Shown one piece after another: positions 35,651-43,333 of a stretch of 64,000 bases of DNA (positions are counted from its first letter, which is position 1; each line of letters starts with the position of its first letter). The notes beneath the pieces were generated by a model, which searched no databases, was not told the origin of the DNA, and saw only the letters and a list, made by a program, of their open reading frames with translations. A program made the translations under genes and the position numbers. The DNA comes from Pseudothermotoga elfii DSM 9442 = NBRC 107921 (GTDB lineage: Bacteria; Thermotogota; Thermotogae; Thermotogales; DSM-5069): the NCBI RefSeq assembly GCF_000504085.1, contig NC_022792.1, positions 2,105,861 to 2,169,860 of the forward strand. Direction: 5' to 3'.

Positions 35651-36381
35651 ATCTCATCGAACTTCTAAAATCATGCAGATATGGTGTTGCTCTAACAGGC
35701 GCAGGAATAAGTACTCCAAGTGGAATACCAGATTTTCGGAGCCCCACGGGGCTCTATTCCAAATACCCAGAAAATGTCTTTGACATCGATTACCTATACA
35801 ACAACCCGGAAGGATTCTACAGATTCTGCAAAGAAGCTTTGATTCCTATGGCTGATGCAAAACCAAATGTAGCTCATTATTTGCTTGCCAAACTTGAACA
35901 AAAAGGTTACATCAAGGCCGTTATTACTCAAAATATCGATGGACTTCACCAGAAAGCCGGTAATCAAAATGTCATCGAACTCCATGGTAGCATATACAAT
36001 TATTACTGTATAAAATGTTTGAAGAGATACACCATAGATGATGTCAAAAATATGCTTTCGAAAACTTCTGTTCCAAAGTGTAATTGTTCTGGTATGATTA
36101 GACCTGATATAGTCTTTTTTGGCGAGCAATTGCCACAAAAAGCATTATCGGAAGCAGAATATCACTCAGTCAACTGTGATTTAATGATAGTATTTGGAAG
36201 CTCATTGCTGGTTTATCCAGCAGCACAATTTCCATATATAGCGAAAATGAATGGCAGCAAATTGATAATCGTGAACAGTGGAAGAACTGGTTTGGATCAT
36301 ATATGTGATTTAAAAATCGAGAAGGAACTTTCAACTTTCGCAAATGAATTTTTCTCCTCTGGCTCAGACTTTTTAAACTGA
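35647..36381 (+). CDS. cobB: NAD-dependent protein deacylase, Sir2 family
   Basis: A sirtuin (244 residues) that removes acyl groups from protein lysines using NAD+ and releases nicotinamide. Visible are GAGISTPSGIPDFRS, the catalytic TQNIDGLHQKAG and LHGSIYNYYC, the zinc site with CIKC and a later CNC pair, and IRPDIVFFGE. It is full length. The start ATG 35647 overlaps the preceding stop. An acetyl-CoA synthetase or acetyltransferase partner is not near, so the targets are unknown. Confidence 0.93.
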   Translation: MNLIELLKSCRYGVALTGAGISTPSGIPDFRSPTGLYSKYPENVFDIDYLYNNPEGFYRFCKEALIPMADAKPNVAHYLLAKLEQKGYIKAVITQNIDGLHQKAGNQNVIELHGSIYNYYCIKCLKRYTIDDVKNMLSKTSVPKCNCSGMIRPDIVFFGEQLPQKALSEAEYHSVNCDLMIVFGSSLLVYPAAQFPYIAKMNGSKLIIVNSGRTGLDHICDLKIEKELSTFANEFFSSGSDFLN

Positions 36382-36516
36382 GCTTGTTTTGAAACCCAAA
36401 AAGGAATGAGATATTCAGGATTGGATTACATATTGATTTAAAAAATTTAAGAAAGGAGGTAGCGGCAACATTCCTCTTCTATTAGTTGGAGACGGAATTT
36501 GCTGTGCTAAATTGTT

Positions 36517-37440
36517 ATGGATGAGAAAGTGGCGATTTTTGGGAAAATTAATGTTGATACTTTTCTTTACATTGATCAGCTTCTAATAGGGGAAAATCAT
36601 CTTTGCCAGCAAACATTTGTTGATATTGGAGGCAAAGGTGCAAATACCGCTATAGCCCTTGCAAAGCTCGGCATACCGTGCCACCTAATTGCCTGCATTG
36701 GTAGTGATAGTATCTCTCAAAGTGTTTTGAAGAAAATAGAGAAATATGGTGTAGATACGTCATTTATAAGATCTTGTAACGCTCAAACGGGTAAAACATT
36801 CGTAGTTGTCGAATCAAAAGGTAGAAACACAATGTTTCATTTGCTCGGTGCGAATGATCACCTCACTCCAGAAATTATAGATTGGACTTTCCTGGAAAAA
36901 TCTTCCGCTGTTTTTGTCCAATTTGGTATACCATTCGAAACTGTCAGAGAAGTTGTGACTATGTCAAAACGTAACGGAAAATATGTTTATATAGATCCAG
37001 CAGGATTCCCAGATGAATCAGTTTTTGAAATCATTGCTTATGCGGACACAGTTGCTCCAAATGAAACTGAGATATTGAAATTAACAAAAGAAACAAACCT
37101 GGAAAAGGCGGTCAAAAAACTTTTATCAACGGGTGTGGAAGAAGTTGTGGTCAAGCTTGGTAGCAAAGGAGCAAGTTTGTTCACCGAGAAAACGTCATTT
37201 CACATCAACGCCTATGAAGTTAATGTAATTGACACAACAGGCGCAGGAGATGCTTTCAACGCAGCCTATATAGCAGGAAAAATGAAAAAATTCGGCAGGC
37301 GTGAAACCTTAAAACTCGCAGTGGCGGCTTCTTCGATTTGTGTTTCAAAACAGGGTACCTCAAGTGCAAGCCCCACCAGAGATGAATTAACCAGTTTCCT
37401 AAATTCCATAGGCGAAAAAGAACTCGTAAAGTCTTTGTGA
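36517..37440 (+). CDS. PfkB-family carbohydrate kinase (ribokinase-like)
   Basis: A 307-residue ATP-dependent kinase of the ribokinase family. Visible are the N-terminal IGGKGANTAIALAKLG signature and the C-terminal DTTGAGDAFNAAYIAG motif with the catalytic Asp. Substrate may be ribose or a related sugar; the sequence does not decide. The start ATG 36517 follows an in-frame stop at 36508-36510 and has no ribosome binding site near it. A strong AAAGGAGGT lies at 36452-36460, about 57 bases upstream, with no ATG, GTG or TTG behind it at the right distance. Confidence 0.85.
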   Translation: MDEKVAIFGKINVDTFLYIDQLLIGENHLCQQTFVDIGGKGANTAIALAKLGIPCHLIACIGSDSISQSVLKKIEKYGVDTSFIRSCNAQTGKTFVVVESKGRNTMFHLLGANDHLTPEIIDWTFLEKSSAVFVQFGIPFETVREVVTMSKRNGKYVYIDPAGFPDESVFEIIAYADTVAPNETEILKLTKETNLEKAVKKLLSTGVEEVVVKLGSKGASLFTEKTSFHINAYEVNVIDTTGAGDAFNAAYIAGKMKKFGRRETLKLAVAASSICVSKQGTSSASPTRDELTSFLNSIGEKELVKSL

Positions 37441-37457
37441 AAAAGAGGGTGGTCAGC

Positions 37458-39032
37458 GTGAAAAAATACATTGTCGTAACAGGCGGAGTTTTGAGTGGAG
37501 TTGGGAAGGGCATTTTTTCTGCTTCTTTGGCAAGATTACTTAAAGAATGTGGCATTCGCGTCAATGTACTGAAGATAGATCCTTACTTAAATGTGGATGC
37601 CGGTACCATGAATCCCAATCAACATGGTGAAGTGTTTGTCACTGAGGATGGTTATGAAGCAGATCTGGATCTGGGGCACTATGAAAGATTTCTAGGAGAA
37701 AACATGAGTCGAAAAAACAACATTACAGCCGGTCAAATTTATTCGGCGATTGTCGAGAAAGAAAGAGAAGGAGGATATCTTGGCTCCACAGTGCAGATCG
37801 TTCCACACGTGACGGGAGAAATCAGAAAAAGAATCGAGTCGCTTGAAGGAGAAGTCAACGTCATAGAGATAGGCGGTACAGTTGGCGATATAGAAAGTGA
37901 AGTTTTTCTGGAAAGTGTTCGTGAGCTTGCTTTAGAAAAACCTCTCGAGGATTTTCTTTTTATTCATGTCACCTATGTACCGTATTTGAAAGCATCAAAT
38001 GAATTTAAAACGAAGCCCACTCAGCAATCAGTCCAGCTTCTCAGAAGGTCTGGTATAAATCCAGACATGATAGTCATCCGCAGCGAAACTCCCGTTAACG
38101 CAGACAGTTTGAAAAAAGTTGCACTTTTTGGAGGCGTTCCGCTGAATATGGTAATAAACCTTCCGGATGTACCAAATGTGTACTCAATCGTCGAAATATT
38201 AAAAAATTACGAATTGCATAAAAAAATTGCAGACAGGTTGAGAATAAATATTAACGAATCAACATTCAGCTGGAATTACCCAAAAACCTTCAAACCATTT
38301 AAAATAGCTCTTATAGCCAAATATCTTGGTACAGACGATGCATATAAAAGTATCATAGAGTCAGTGTTTCTCTCAGGGTGTTCAAAACCCGTTACCGTGG
38401 ACGCGCAATCTCTGGAGGAAATGAGCTGGCAACATCTCTGTGCAACGCTCTCCGAATACGATGGCTTGATAATACCAGGTGGGTTTGGCAAAAGAGGTAT
38501 TGAAGGGAAGATAAGAGCTATACAGTTTGCAAGAATGTACAAAAAACCCCTGCTTGGGATCTGTCTTGGTATGCAACTGATGGTTATAGAATTTGCAAGA
38601 AATGTTATGGGATATAAAGAAGCAAACTCCACAGAATTTGACCCGGATACACCATATCCTGTCATAACAATGATGGAAGAACAGAAAAAAGTACTTCAAC
38701 TTGGTGGAACAATGAGGCTTGGAGCTCAATTAATGGAAATCCTCGAAAACACTAAACTCTGGCAAATATATGGCATTGCCAAAGTCAGTGAAAGGCACAG
38801 GCATCGATACGAAGTAAACTACGATCAATTTCCAGAGTTGTTCAAATTTCCAGACGAAAAAGGAGAAAAGCTCACCATAAGTGCAAAATCAAATTTTGTG
38901 GAAGCGATAGAGCTTCAAGACCATCCATATTTTATCGGCATACAATTTCACCCAGAACTTAAGACAAAAGTTGGAAAACCACACCCACTGTTCACAGAGT
39001 TTATAAAAACTATTGAAGATCTTTCAAAATAA
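37458..39032 (+). CDS. pyrG: CTP synthase
   Basis: Makes CTP from UTP, ATP and glutamine (524 residues). The N-terminal synthetase domain has GGVLSGVGKG, KIDPYLNVDAGTMNP and HGEVFVTEDGYEADLDLGHYERF; the C-terminal glutamine amidotransferase domain has the nucleophile Cys in GICLGMQ and the His-Glu pair in FHPE. GTG 37458 is chosen because GAGGGTGG lies upstream; the GTG at 37437 overlaps the kinase stop. The gene follows the kinase directly. Confidence 0.95.
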   Translation: MKKYIVVTGGVLSGVGKGIFSASLARLLKECGIRVNVLKIDPYLNVDAGTMNPNQHGEVFVTEDGYEADLDLGHYERFLGENMSRKNNITAGQIYSAIVEKEREGGYLGSTVQIVPHVTGEIRKRIESLEGEVNVIEIGGTVGDIESEVFLESVRELALEKPLEDFLFIHVTYVPYLKASNEFKTKPTQQSVQLLRRSGINPDMIVIRSETPVNADSLKKVALFGGVPLNMVINLPDVPNVYSIVEILKNYELHKKIADRLRININESTFSWNYPKTFKPFKIALIAKYLGTDDAYKSIIESVFLSGCSKPVTVDAQSLEEMSWQHLCATLSEYDGLIIPGGFGKRGIEGKIRAIQFARMYKKPLLGICLGMQLMVIEFARNVMGYKEANSTEFDPDTPYPVITMMEEQKKVLQLGGTMRLGAQLMEILENTKLWQIYGIAKVSERHRHRYEVNYDQFPELFKFPDEKGEKLTISAKSNFVEAIELQDHPYFIGIQFHPELKTKVGKPHPLFTEFIKTIEDLSK

Positions 39033-39040
39033 TATATAAT
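39013..39040 (+). promoter_or_regulatory. Possible promoter for the HAD/sugar ABC operon
   Basis: TTGAAG (39013-39018) and TATAAT (39035-39040) are 16 bases apart, with the -35 box inside the end of pyrG. The -10 box is perfect; the spacing is one base short of the optimum. The leader to GTG 39098 would be about 50 bases. Confidence 0.45.
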
Positions 39041-39097
39041 ACAATTATACTAATTTAATGTACATAATCTTAACGAAATAACAAAGGAGCTAATTAT

Positions 39098-39670
39098 GTG
39101 AAATTGATCATATTTGATGTGGGTGGAGTGGTATGTTCAAATACATCGGTTGTAGATCATTTAAGCAGTTACTTGAATCTGAGCAGAAAGCAATTCCTTG
39201 ATTTTGCCTACCAGAGTGGTTTACACAAATTGCAGGAAGGAAAGGTTTGTGTAAAAGATTTCTGGGAGAAATTCTCAGAGCTCTATGGAAAAACAATTGA
39301 AGAAGATCTATGGGCAAAGTTTTTCAAACCAGATTTGATTGTCGAGACTGTGGAGATCATCTTAGAACTCAAGAAAAAACATAGAATTGTTGCAGGGACA
39401 AACACAATCGAATCTCATTACAAAATCCATACGGCGCGGAATGACTATAGATTCTTCGATAGTATCTACGCTTCGCATATAATAGGAATTTCTAAACCAG
39501 ATACGAGGTTTTTCAACCACATTCTTGAAAAAGAGAAGGTAAAACCGGAAGATACTGTTTTTATAGACGATACTTCTGAAAACGTAGAATCAGCAGCAAA
39601 ACTTGGTATAAAATCAATTTTATTCACATCAGCTCAAGAACTCAGGCGGCAATTGCCGCTTATTTTATAG
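39098..39670 (+). CDS. HAD-superfamily phosphatase (subfamily IA-like)
   Basis: A 190-residue haloacid dehalogenase-type hydrolase. The nucleophile Asp is in IIFDVGGVV, a Thr-containing motif II in AGTNTIESHY, the Lys in GISKPDTRFF and the Mg-binding acids in VFIDDTSENV. This layout is like YihX/sugar-phosphate phosphatases. It starts at GTG 39098 after AAAGGAGC and is followed 16 bases later by a sugar-binding-protein gene, so a role with sugar phosphates derived from the imported sugar is plausible. Confidence 0.85.
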   Translation: MKLIIFDVGGVVCSNTSVVDHLSSYLNLSRKQFLDFAYQSGLHKLQEGKVCVKDFWEKFSELYGKTIEEDLWAKFFKPDLIVETVEIILELKKKHRIVAGTNTIESHYKIHTARNDYRFFDSIYASHIIGISKPDTRFFNHILEKEKVKPEDTVFIDDTSENVESAAKLGIKSILFTSAQELRRQLPLIL

Positions 39671-39686
39671 AAAGGGGAGAACGAAA

Positions 39687-41030
39687 ATGAAAAAAGGTTT
39701 ACTCTTACTGTCTTTGCTTGCTTTAGCAGGTATCATCCTTGGTGCAAAGACAACTATTACGTGGTGGATCAACCCATGGCGTATATCCCCTCCAGGGCAT
39801 CCATCTGACAAACCCCTTACAGGAGAAGAATTTCCAAAATGGATTTCTGAAGAATTCATGAAACTCCATCCGGATGTAGAAGTTAAATATGTACTTGTTA
39901 CAAACCAAGAATACGCCCAAAAACTTGCCGCAGCAATCGCGACGAAAACCCAGCCAGATTTCTTTAAGGGACCTGTCTGGGATAGCAGATGGGCAAAGAA
40001 CGGATTACTCGAACCAATCGACGAATATCTCAGCCAAGAAGATTGGAACGATTTTTACACTCAGTGCTTGAAAGCAGGTTACATAAACGGTAAGCACTAT
40101 GTATGGCCATGGGTTTATGGAACAAATGGAATGGGGTCCACAATGTTGCTGTACACACCAGATTTTGAAAGAGCCGGTATAGATTGGAAAAAAATTGTGA
40201 ATGAAGGCTGGACGATGGAAGAATTCTTAGAAGCATGCAAGAAGCTTACGTGGGATGAAGATGGAGACGGGAAAGCTGATCATTACGCGATTGCATTCGG
40301 TGCAAAAGGTGATATGGTACACAATATTTTGAATTTTGTCTACGCATTTGGAGGAAGACTGGCAAACGAAGCTGAAAGCGAAGTCATACTGAACAGTCCT
40401 GAAGCCATCGCTGCACTTCAATTTGTTCTGGATCTCATAGAAAAACACGGTGTTGCACCAAAGGGTGCGGAGGCACTGGGAATATACGACGTTATAGGAT
40501 ACTTCCATACGCACAAAGCCAGCATTGGTTTTGGAGGGCCTTACGAAATAGGAAGAATCACACGTTATGTAAACGAAGGCAGGTTAGCAGAAGCCTTTTA
40601 TCCTGTAATAGCACCATTTCCACACCTATCAGGTAGAGATCCTGTAGCATATGCAAGAGGTAGTGGCTTTGTAGTTTTCAAACAAAGTGATCCAAAGAAG
40701 CGTGAGATGATTTTTGAATTTCTGAAATTTATAACTAACCATGAAAATATAGCACTCCTGGAAACTCTCAATTACCTGACTGCAAGAAAATCGGTAAATG
40801 AAACTCTTTATCAAAACGATCAATACATGAATGAGCAGGTCAAGAGATACGCCCACATAATGGATAACTATGGCATAGAATTTTTCGGTAGCGAGGAATT
40901 CCCATGGTCTCAAATGAATGCACATTTTGTGGCAGCACTTGAAGCTATCTTTGCAAAAACAAAAACACCGCAGCAAGCATTAAACGAATTTGTTTCAGAG
41001 GCAAACAAAATTTTGAAAAAAGCAAAATAG
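39687..41030 (+). CDS. Sugar ABC transporter substrate-binding protein (CUT1 type)
   Basis: A secreted carbohydrate-binding protein of 447 residues (SBP_bac_1 family). Signal peptide KKGLLLLSLLALAGIILGA is followed by TITWWINPW and FPKWISEEFMKLHPDVEVKYVLV, typical of the family, and later DFERAGIDWKK...GWTMEEFLEACKKLT. The start is ATG 39687 after GGGGAG. No lipobox cysteine is seen. The ligand cannot be read from the sequence. Confidence 0.9.
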   Translation: MKKGLLLLSLLALAGIILGAKTTITWWINPWRISPPGHPSDKPLTGEEFPKWISEEFMKLHPDVEVKYVLVTNQEYAQKLAAAIATKTQPDFFKGPVWDSRWAKNGLLEPIDEYLSQEDWNDFYTQCLKAGYINGKHYVWPWVYGTNGMGSTMLLYTPDFERAGIDWKKIVNEGWTMEEFLEACKKLTWDEDGDGKADHYAIAFGAKGDMVHNILNFVYAFGGRLANEAESEVILNSPEAIAALQFVLDLIEKHGVAPKGAEALGIYDVIGYFHTHKASIGFGGPYEIGRITRYVNEGRLAEAFYPVIAPFPHLSGRDPVAYARGSGFVVFKQSDPKKREMIFEFLKFITNHENIALLETLNYLTARKSVNETLYQNDQYMNEQVKRYAHIMDNYGIEFFGSEEFPWSQMNAHFVAALEAIFAKTKTPQQALNEFVSEANKILKKAK

Positions 41031-41035
41031 AATCA

Positions 41036-41060
41036 AGGCGACCTCCCGGTCGCCTGTTTT
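41036..41060 (+). terminator. Hairpin after the CUT1 binding-protein gene
   Basis: AGGCGACC (41036-41043) pairs with GGTCGCCT (41048-41055) around the loop TCCC and is followed by GTTTT. It stands between the binding-protein stop and the first permease, where it can act as a partial terminator. Confidence 0.75.
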
Positions 41061-41076
41061 CTCAGAGGTGATCTTA

Positions 41077-41955
41077 TTGAATCTGCTAAGAAAAATATAC
41101 AAAAACAGATATGCCTATTTTTTCCTTTTGCCGCATTTTTTGCTTTTTTTAATATTTTTCCTGATACCCGTAGGAAGCGGGATATATTTGAGTTTGTTTG
41201 ATTATAATGTCTTTTCAAAAGAATTTGTTGGATTTGAAAATTACACATCAATTTTTGGTGATTGGCTCTTTAAAAAGGCACTGCTTAACACGTTCATATA
41301 TACATTTGGAGTGGTACCGTTATGGCTTGGTAAAGCTTTACTTGTCACGGTTCTTATATATCCTTTTAGAAAACCTGTTCAAACTTTTTTCAAATCAATT
41401 TTTTACCTTCCGCATGTGACATCTTCGGTAATAATATCTTTGATCTGGCTCTGGATATTCAACCCAACTTTTGGTTTGCTGAACTATTTCATAAAATCGA
41501 TTGGATTGAATCCTGTCATCTGGCTTGGAAACAAATTAACAGCTATGCCCTCTCTGGTGATGATGCAGGTAATAATGGGGGGTGGGTCAACTATAGTCTT
41601 GCTTTCTGCGGCTATGGCTTCCATACCCGAGTATTATTTTGAATCTGCCAAACTTGAAGGTGCCAGCTCATGGAAAATCTTCTCGAAGATCACCGTACCA
41701 CTCTTAAAACCGACTATTCTGTATGCGCTCATTATGGGGATAATCGCTAATTTTCAGACATTTTCAAATATATACGTCATGACGCAAGGTGGACCAGAAT
41801 TTTCAACAATTACAGTTGCTTACCTTATCTATACAACTGCTTTTCGAGACTACAATTTAGGTCTGGCTTCTGCAATGTCAATGGTCATGTTCGTTATCCT
41901 GGTAGGGCTGGGAGTGCTTCAATTTAAATGGCTTGGATCAAATGTTCAATATTGA
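41077..41955 (+). CDS. Sugar ABC transporter permease, MalF-like
   Basis: A CUT1-family permease of 292 residues with six helices: the N-terminal YFFLLPHFLLFLIFFLIPVGSGIYLSL and the EAA loop ESAKLEGASSWKIFSKITVPLLKP are typical. TTG 41077 is chosen because AGAGGTG lies 6 bases before it; GTG 41068 overlaps that site. It pairs with the MalG-like permease that follows. No ATPase gene is in this cluster, so it probably shares a multi-use ATPase encoded elsewhere. Confidence 0.9.
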   Translation: MNLLRKIYKNRYAYFFLLPHFLLFLIFFLIPVGSGIYLSLFDYNVFSKEFVGFENYTSIFGDWLFKKALLNTFIYTFGVVPLWLGKALLVTVLIYPFRKPVQTFFKSIFYLPHVTSSVIISLIWLWIFNPTFGLLNYFIKSIGLNPVIWLGNKLTAMPSLVMMQVIMGGGSTIVLLSAAMASIPEYYFESAKLEGASSWKIFSKITVPLLKPTILYALIMGIIANFQTFSNIYVMTQGGPEFSTITVAYLIYTTAFRDYNLGLASAMSMVMFVILVGLGVLQFKWLGSNVQY

Positions 41956-41965
41956 GGTGTTGTGC

Positions 41966-42796
41966 ATGAAGATGAACCAAAAAAAATTCTGGAAAAATTT
42001 CATATCATTATTTATACTTTTCATACTGGGCTTTGCTGCATTTTTACCATTATATTGGATGGTTGTAACTGCTCTAAAGCCACCAACACTTGTGCTCAAG
42101 TTCCCTCCAGAGATTTTGCCGAAAAATCCCACTTTAGTGAATTTCAAGATCTTCTTTGCCAGGCCATATATTTTTCGCTGGACATTGAACAGTGCCATCG
42201 TGGCAGGGTCTGTAACCATAGCAAGGATAATATTATGTGCGATGGCAGGATATGCTATTGCCAAAAAATCTTTTCCCGGATCAAAACTTTTTTTCTGGAT
42301 TTACATAGCTTCAATGATGGTTCCAAGTCAGGTTACGTTAATACCTTTGTATATAATAGTATCCAACCTGAAAATGATAAACACTTACTGGGGGTTGATT
42401 ATTCCTTCAATCGCTGCTCCCTTCGGCGTATTCCTCATGAGGCAGTTTATGGTTACACTGCCAGATGAGATAATAGAAGCCGCAAAAATAGATGGAGCTG
42501 GTGAATTCTACACTTTTTGGAAAATAGTGTTTCCTATAGCTAAACCTGCTGTAGCTGTGCTGGGTATTTTCACCTTCGTAAACGAATGGAACGACTTTCT
42601 CTGGCCGTTGATTATAACCAACACTACAGCGATGAAAACATTACAGGCGGGCCTTGTGATGATACGAGAAGAAATTCCTATGGAATATGCCCTGCATATG
42701 GCAAGTGCTACATTTGCTGCTATACCAATGCTTGTAGTGTTCTTTGCTTTTCAAAAATATTTTCTAAAGGGAATAACTGTTGGAGCAATAAAATAA
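41966..42796 (+). CDS. Sugar ABC transporter permease, MalG-like
   Basis: The second CUT1 permease (276 residues). The N-terminal helix and WMVVTALKPP segment, and the EAA loop EAAKIDGAGEFYTFWKIVFPIAKPA, identify MalG-type proteins; NEWNDFLWPL is also conserved. ATG 41966 follows GAGGTG by 6 bases; the in-frame TTG at 41933 lies inside the preceding gene. This is the last gene of the operon, and a 537-base gap follows. Confidence 0.9.
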   Translation: MKMNQKKFWKNFISLFILFILGFAAFLPLYWMVVTALKPPTLVLKFPPEILPKNPTLVNFKIFFARPYIFRWTLNSAIVAGSVTIARIILCAMAGYAIAKKSFPGSKLFFWIYIASMMVPSQVTLIPLYIIVSNLKMINTYWGLIIPSIAAPFGVFLMRQFMVTLPDEIIEAAKIDGAGEFYTFWKIVFPIAKPAVAVLGIFTFVNEWNDFLWPLIITNTTAMKTLQAGLVMIREEIPMEYALHMASATFAAIPMLVVFFAFQKYFLKGITVGAIK

Positions 42797-42825
42797 TACC
42801 GGAAAAAATTTAGAATAAGGGCAAC

Positions 42826-42993
42826 TTACGTTTTAACTTTACCAGGATCCTGGTCGGCGCCTTCCATAATATATATACGAAATCCATCAAAGTCTAAAAT
42901 CACAAAAAATCACTTGTGAAGATCGTTCTCGAGAAAAACATATCTTTTTCCTTTCAAAAAGCTGAAAAGAGATTTTTGCAAAAATAACCGTTT
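42826..42993 (-). pseudogene. Possible decayed ORF fragment with an in-frame stop
   Basis: On the minus strand one frame reads 27 codons (ending KGKRYVFLENDLHK), then a TGA at 42912-42910, then 27 more codons containing ILDFDGFRIYIMEGADQDP up to a TAA at 42828-42826. Both halves look protein-like, which suggests a gene remnant, but the pieces are short. The downstream half could instead be a 25-residue peptide starting at GTG 42903, with only a weak ribosome binding site. No family is assigned. Confidence 0.25.
42841..42854. repeat. 14-bp perfect palindrome in a GC-rich block
   Basis: ACCAGGATCCTGGT is its own reverse complement; a second small palindrome, GGCGCC, begins 3 bases later at 42856. 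The block stands out against the AT-rich surroundings. It could be an operator, part of a dispersed repeat or the remains of a coding sequence. Confidence 0.6.
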
Positions 42994-43183
42994 TCAAATT
43001 TTTTATTGAAGCCGTTCAGCGCTTTGTTACAGATTAATAACTATTTTCCAAATGCATACGCTCAGACGATGTATTTATTTTTAATTCTGAAAAGATGTTT
43101 TTGAAAGCTCTGACATAAAAGGATCTATTTTTTTCATAGAGAATAGTATAAAAATAAGGTTATAACTTATATTAACAAAGTTC

Positions 43184-43212
43184 TTGACTTGTCATTCTAC
43201 CATGAGTATACT
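43184..43212 (+). promoter_or_regulatory. Sigma-A-type promoter for the lipoprotein/protease pair
   Basis: TTGACT (43184-43189) and TATACT (43207-43212) are 17 bases apart, a near-consensus promoter. The -10 box lies in the centre of a 22-bp palindrome. Transcription would start near 43219 and leave a leader of about 115 bases before ATG 43334. Confidence 0.75.
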
Positions 43213-43219
43213 CATGGTA
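43198..43219. promoter_or_regulatory. 22-bp perfect palindrome over the -10 box, candidate operator
   Basis: Half-site TACCATGAGTA is followed directly by its reverse complement TACTCATGGTA, with no mismatch. The palindrome covers the -10 box and the expected start of transcription, where a dimeric repressor would block RNA polymerase. No regulator gene is adjacent, so the protein that binds is unknown. Confidence 0.7.
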
Positions 43220-43333
43220 AAGAAAGAGGTATGCCCAGGACATTTTATTCAAATTATTTTATGTTCTATCTTTCTAAATTACTTTTTATCACCAAAAACG
43301 AGATAGATCTTCTAATTAAGGGGAGGTGGAGAA

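Larger units (their letters stand above)
42797..43183. other. AT-rich intergenic stretch without a clear gene
   Basis: This stretch follows the CUT1 transporter operon and is strongly AT-rich except for a GC-rich block at 42841-42863. No tRNA or structured RNA is recognised. On the minus strand a broken ORF can be read (42826-42993). No clear rho-independent terminator for the transporter operon is seen. A promoter and palindrome begin at 43184, and the leader from there to 43333 holds only short out-of-frame ORFs. Confidence 0.6.
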
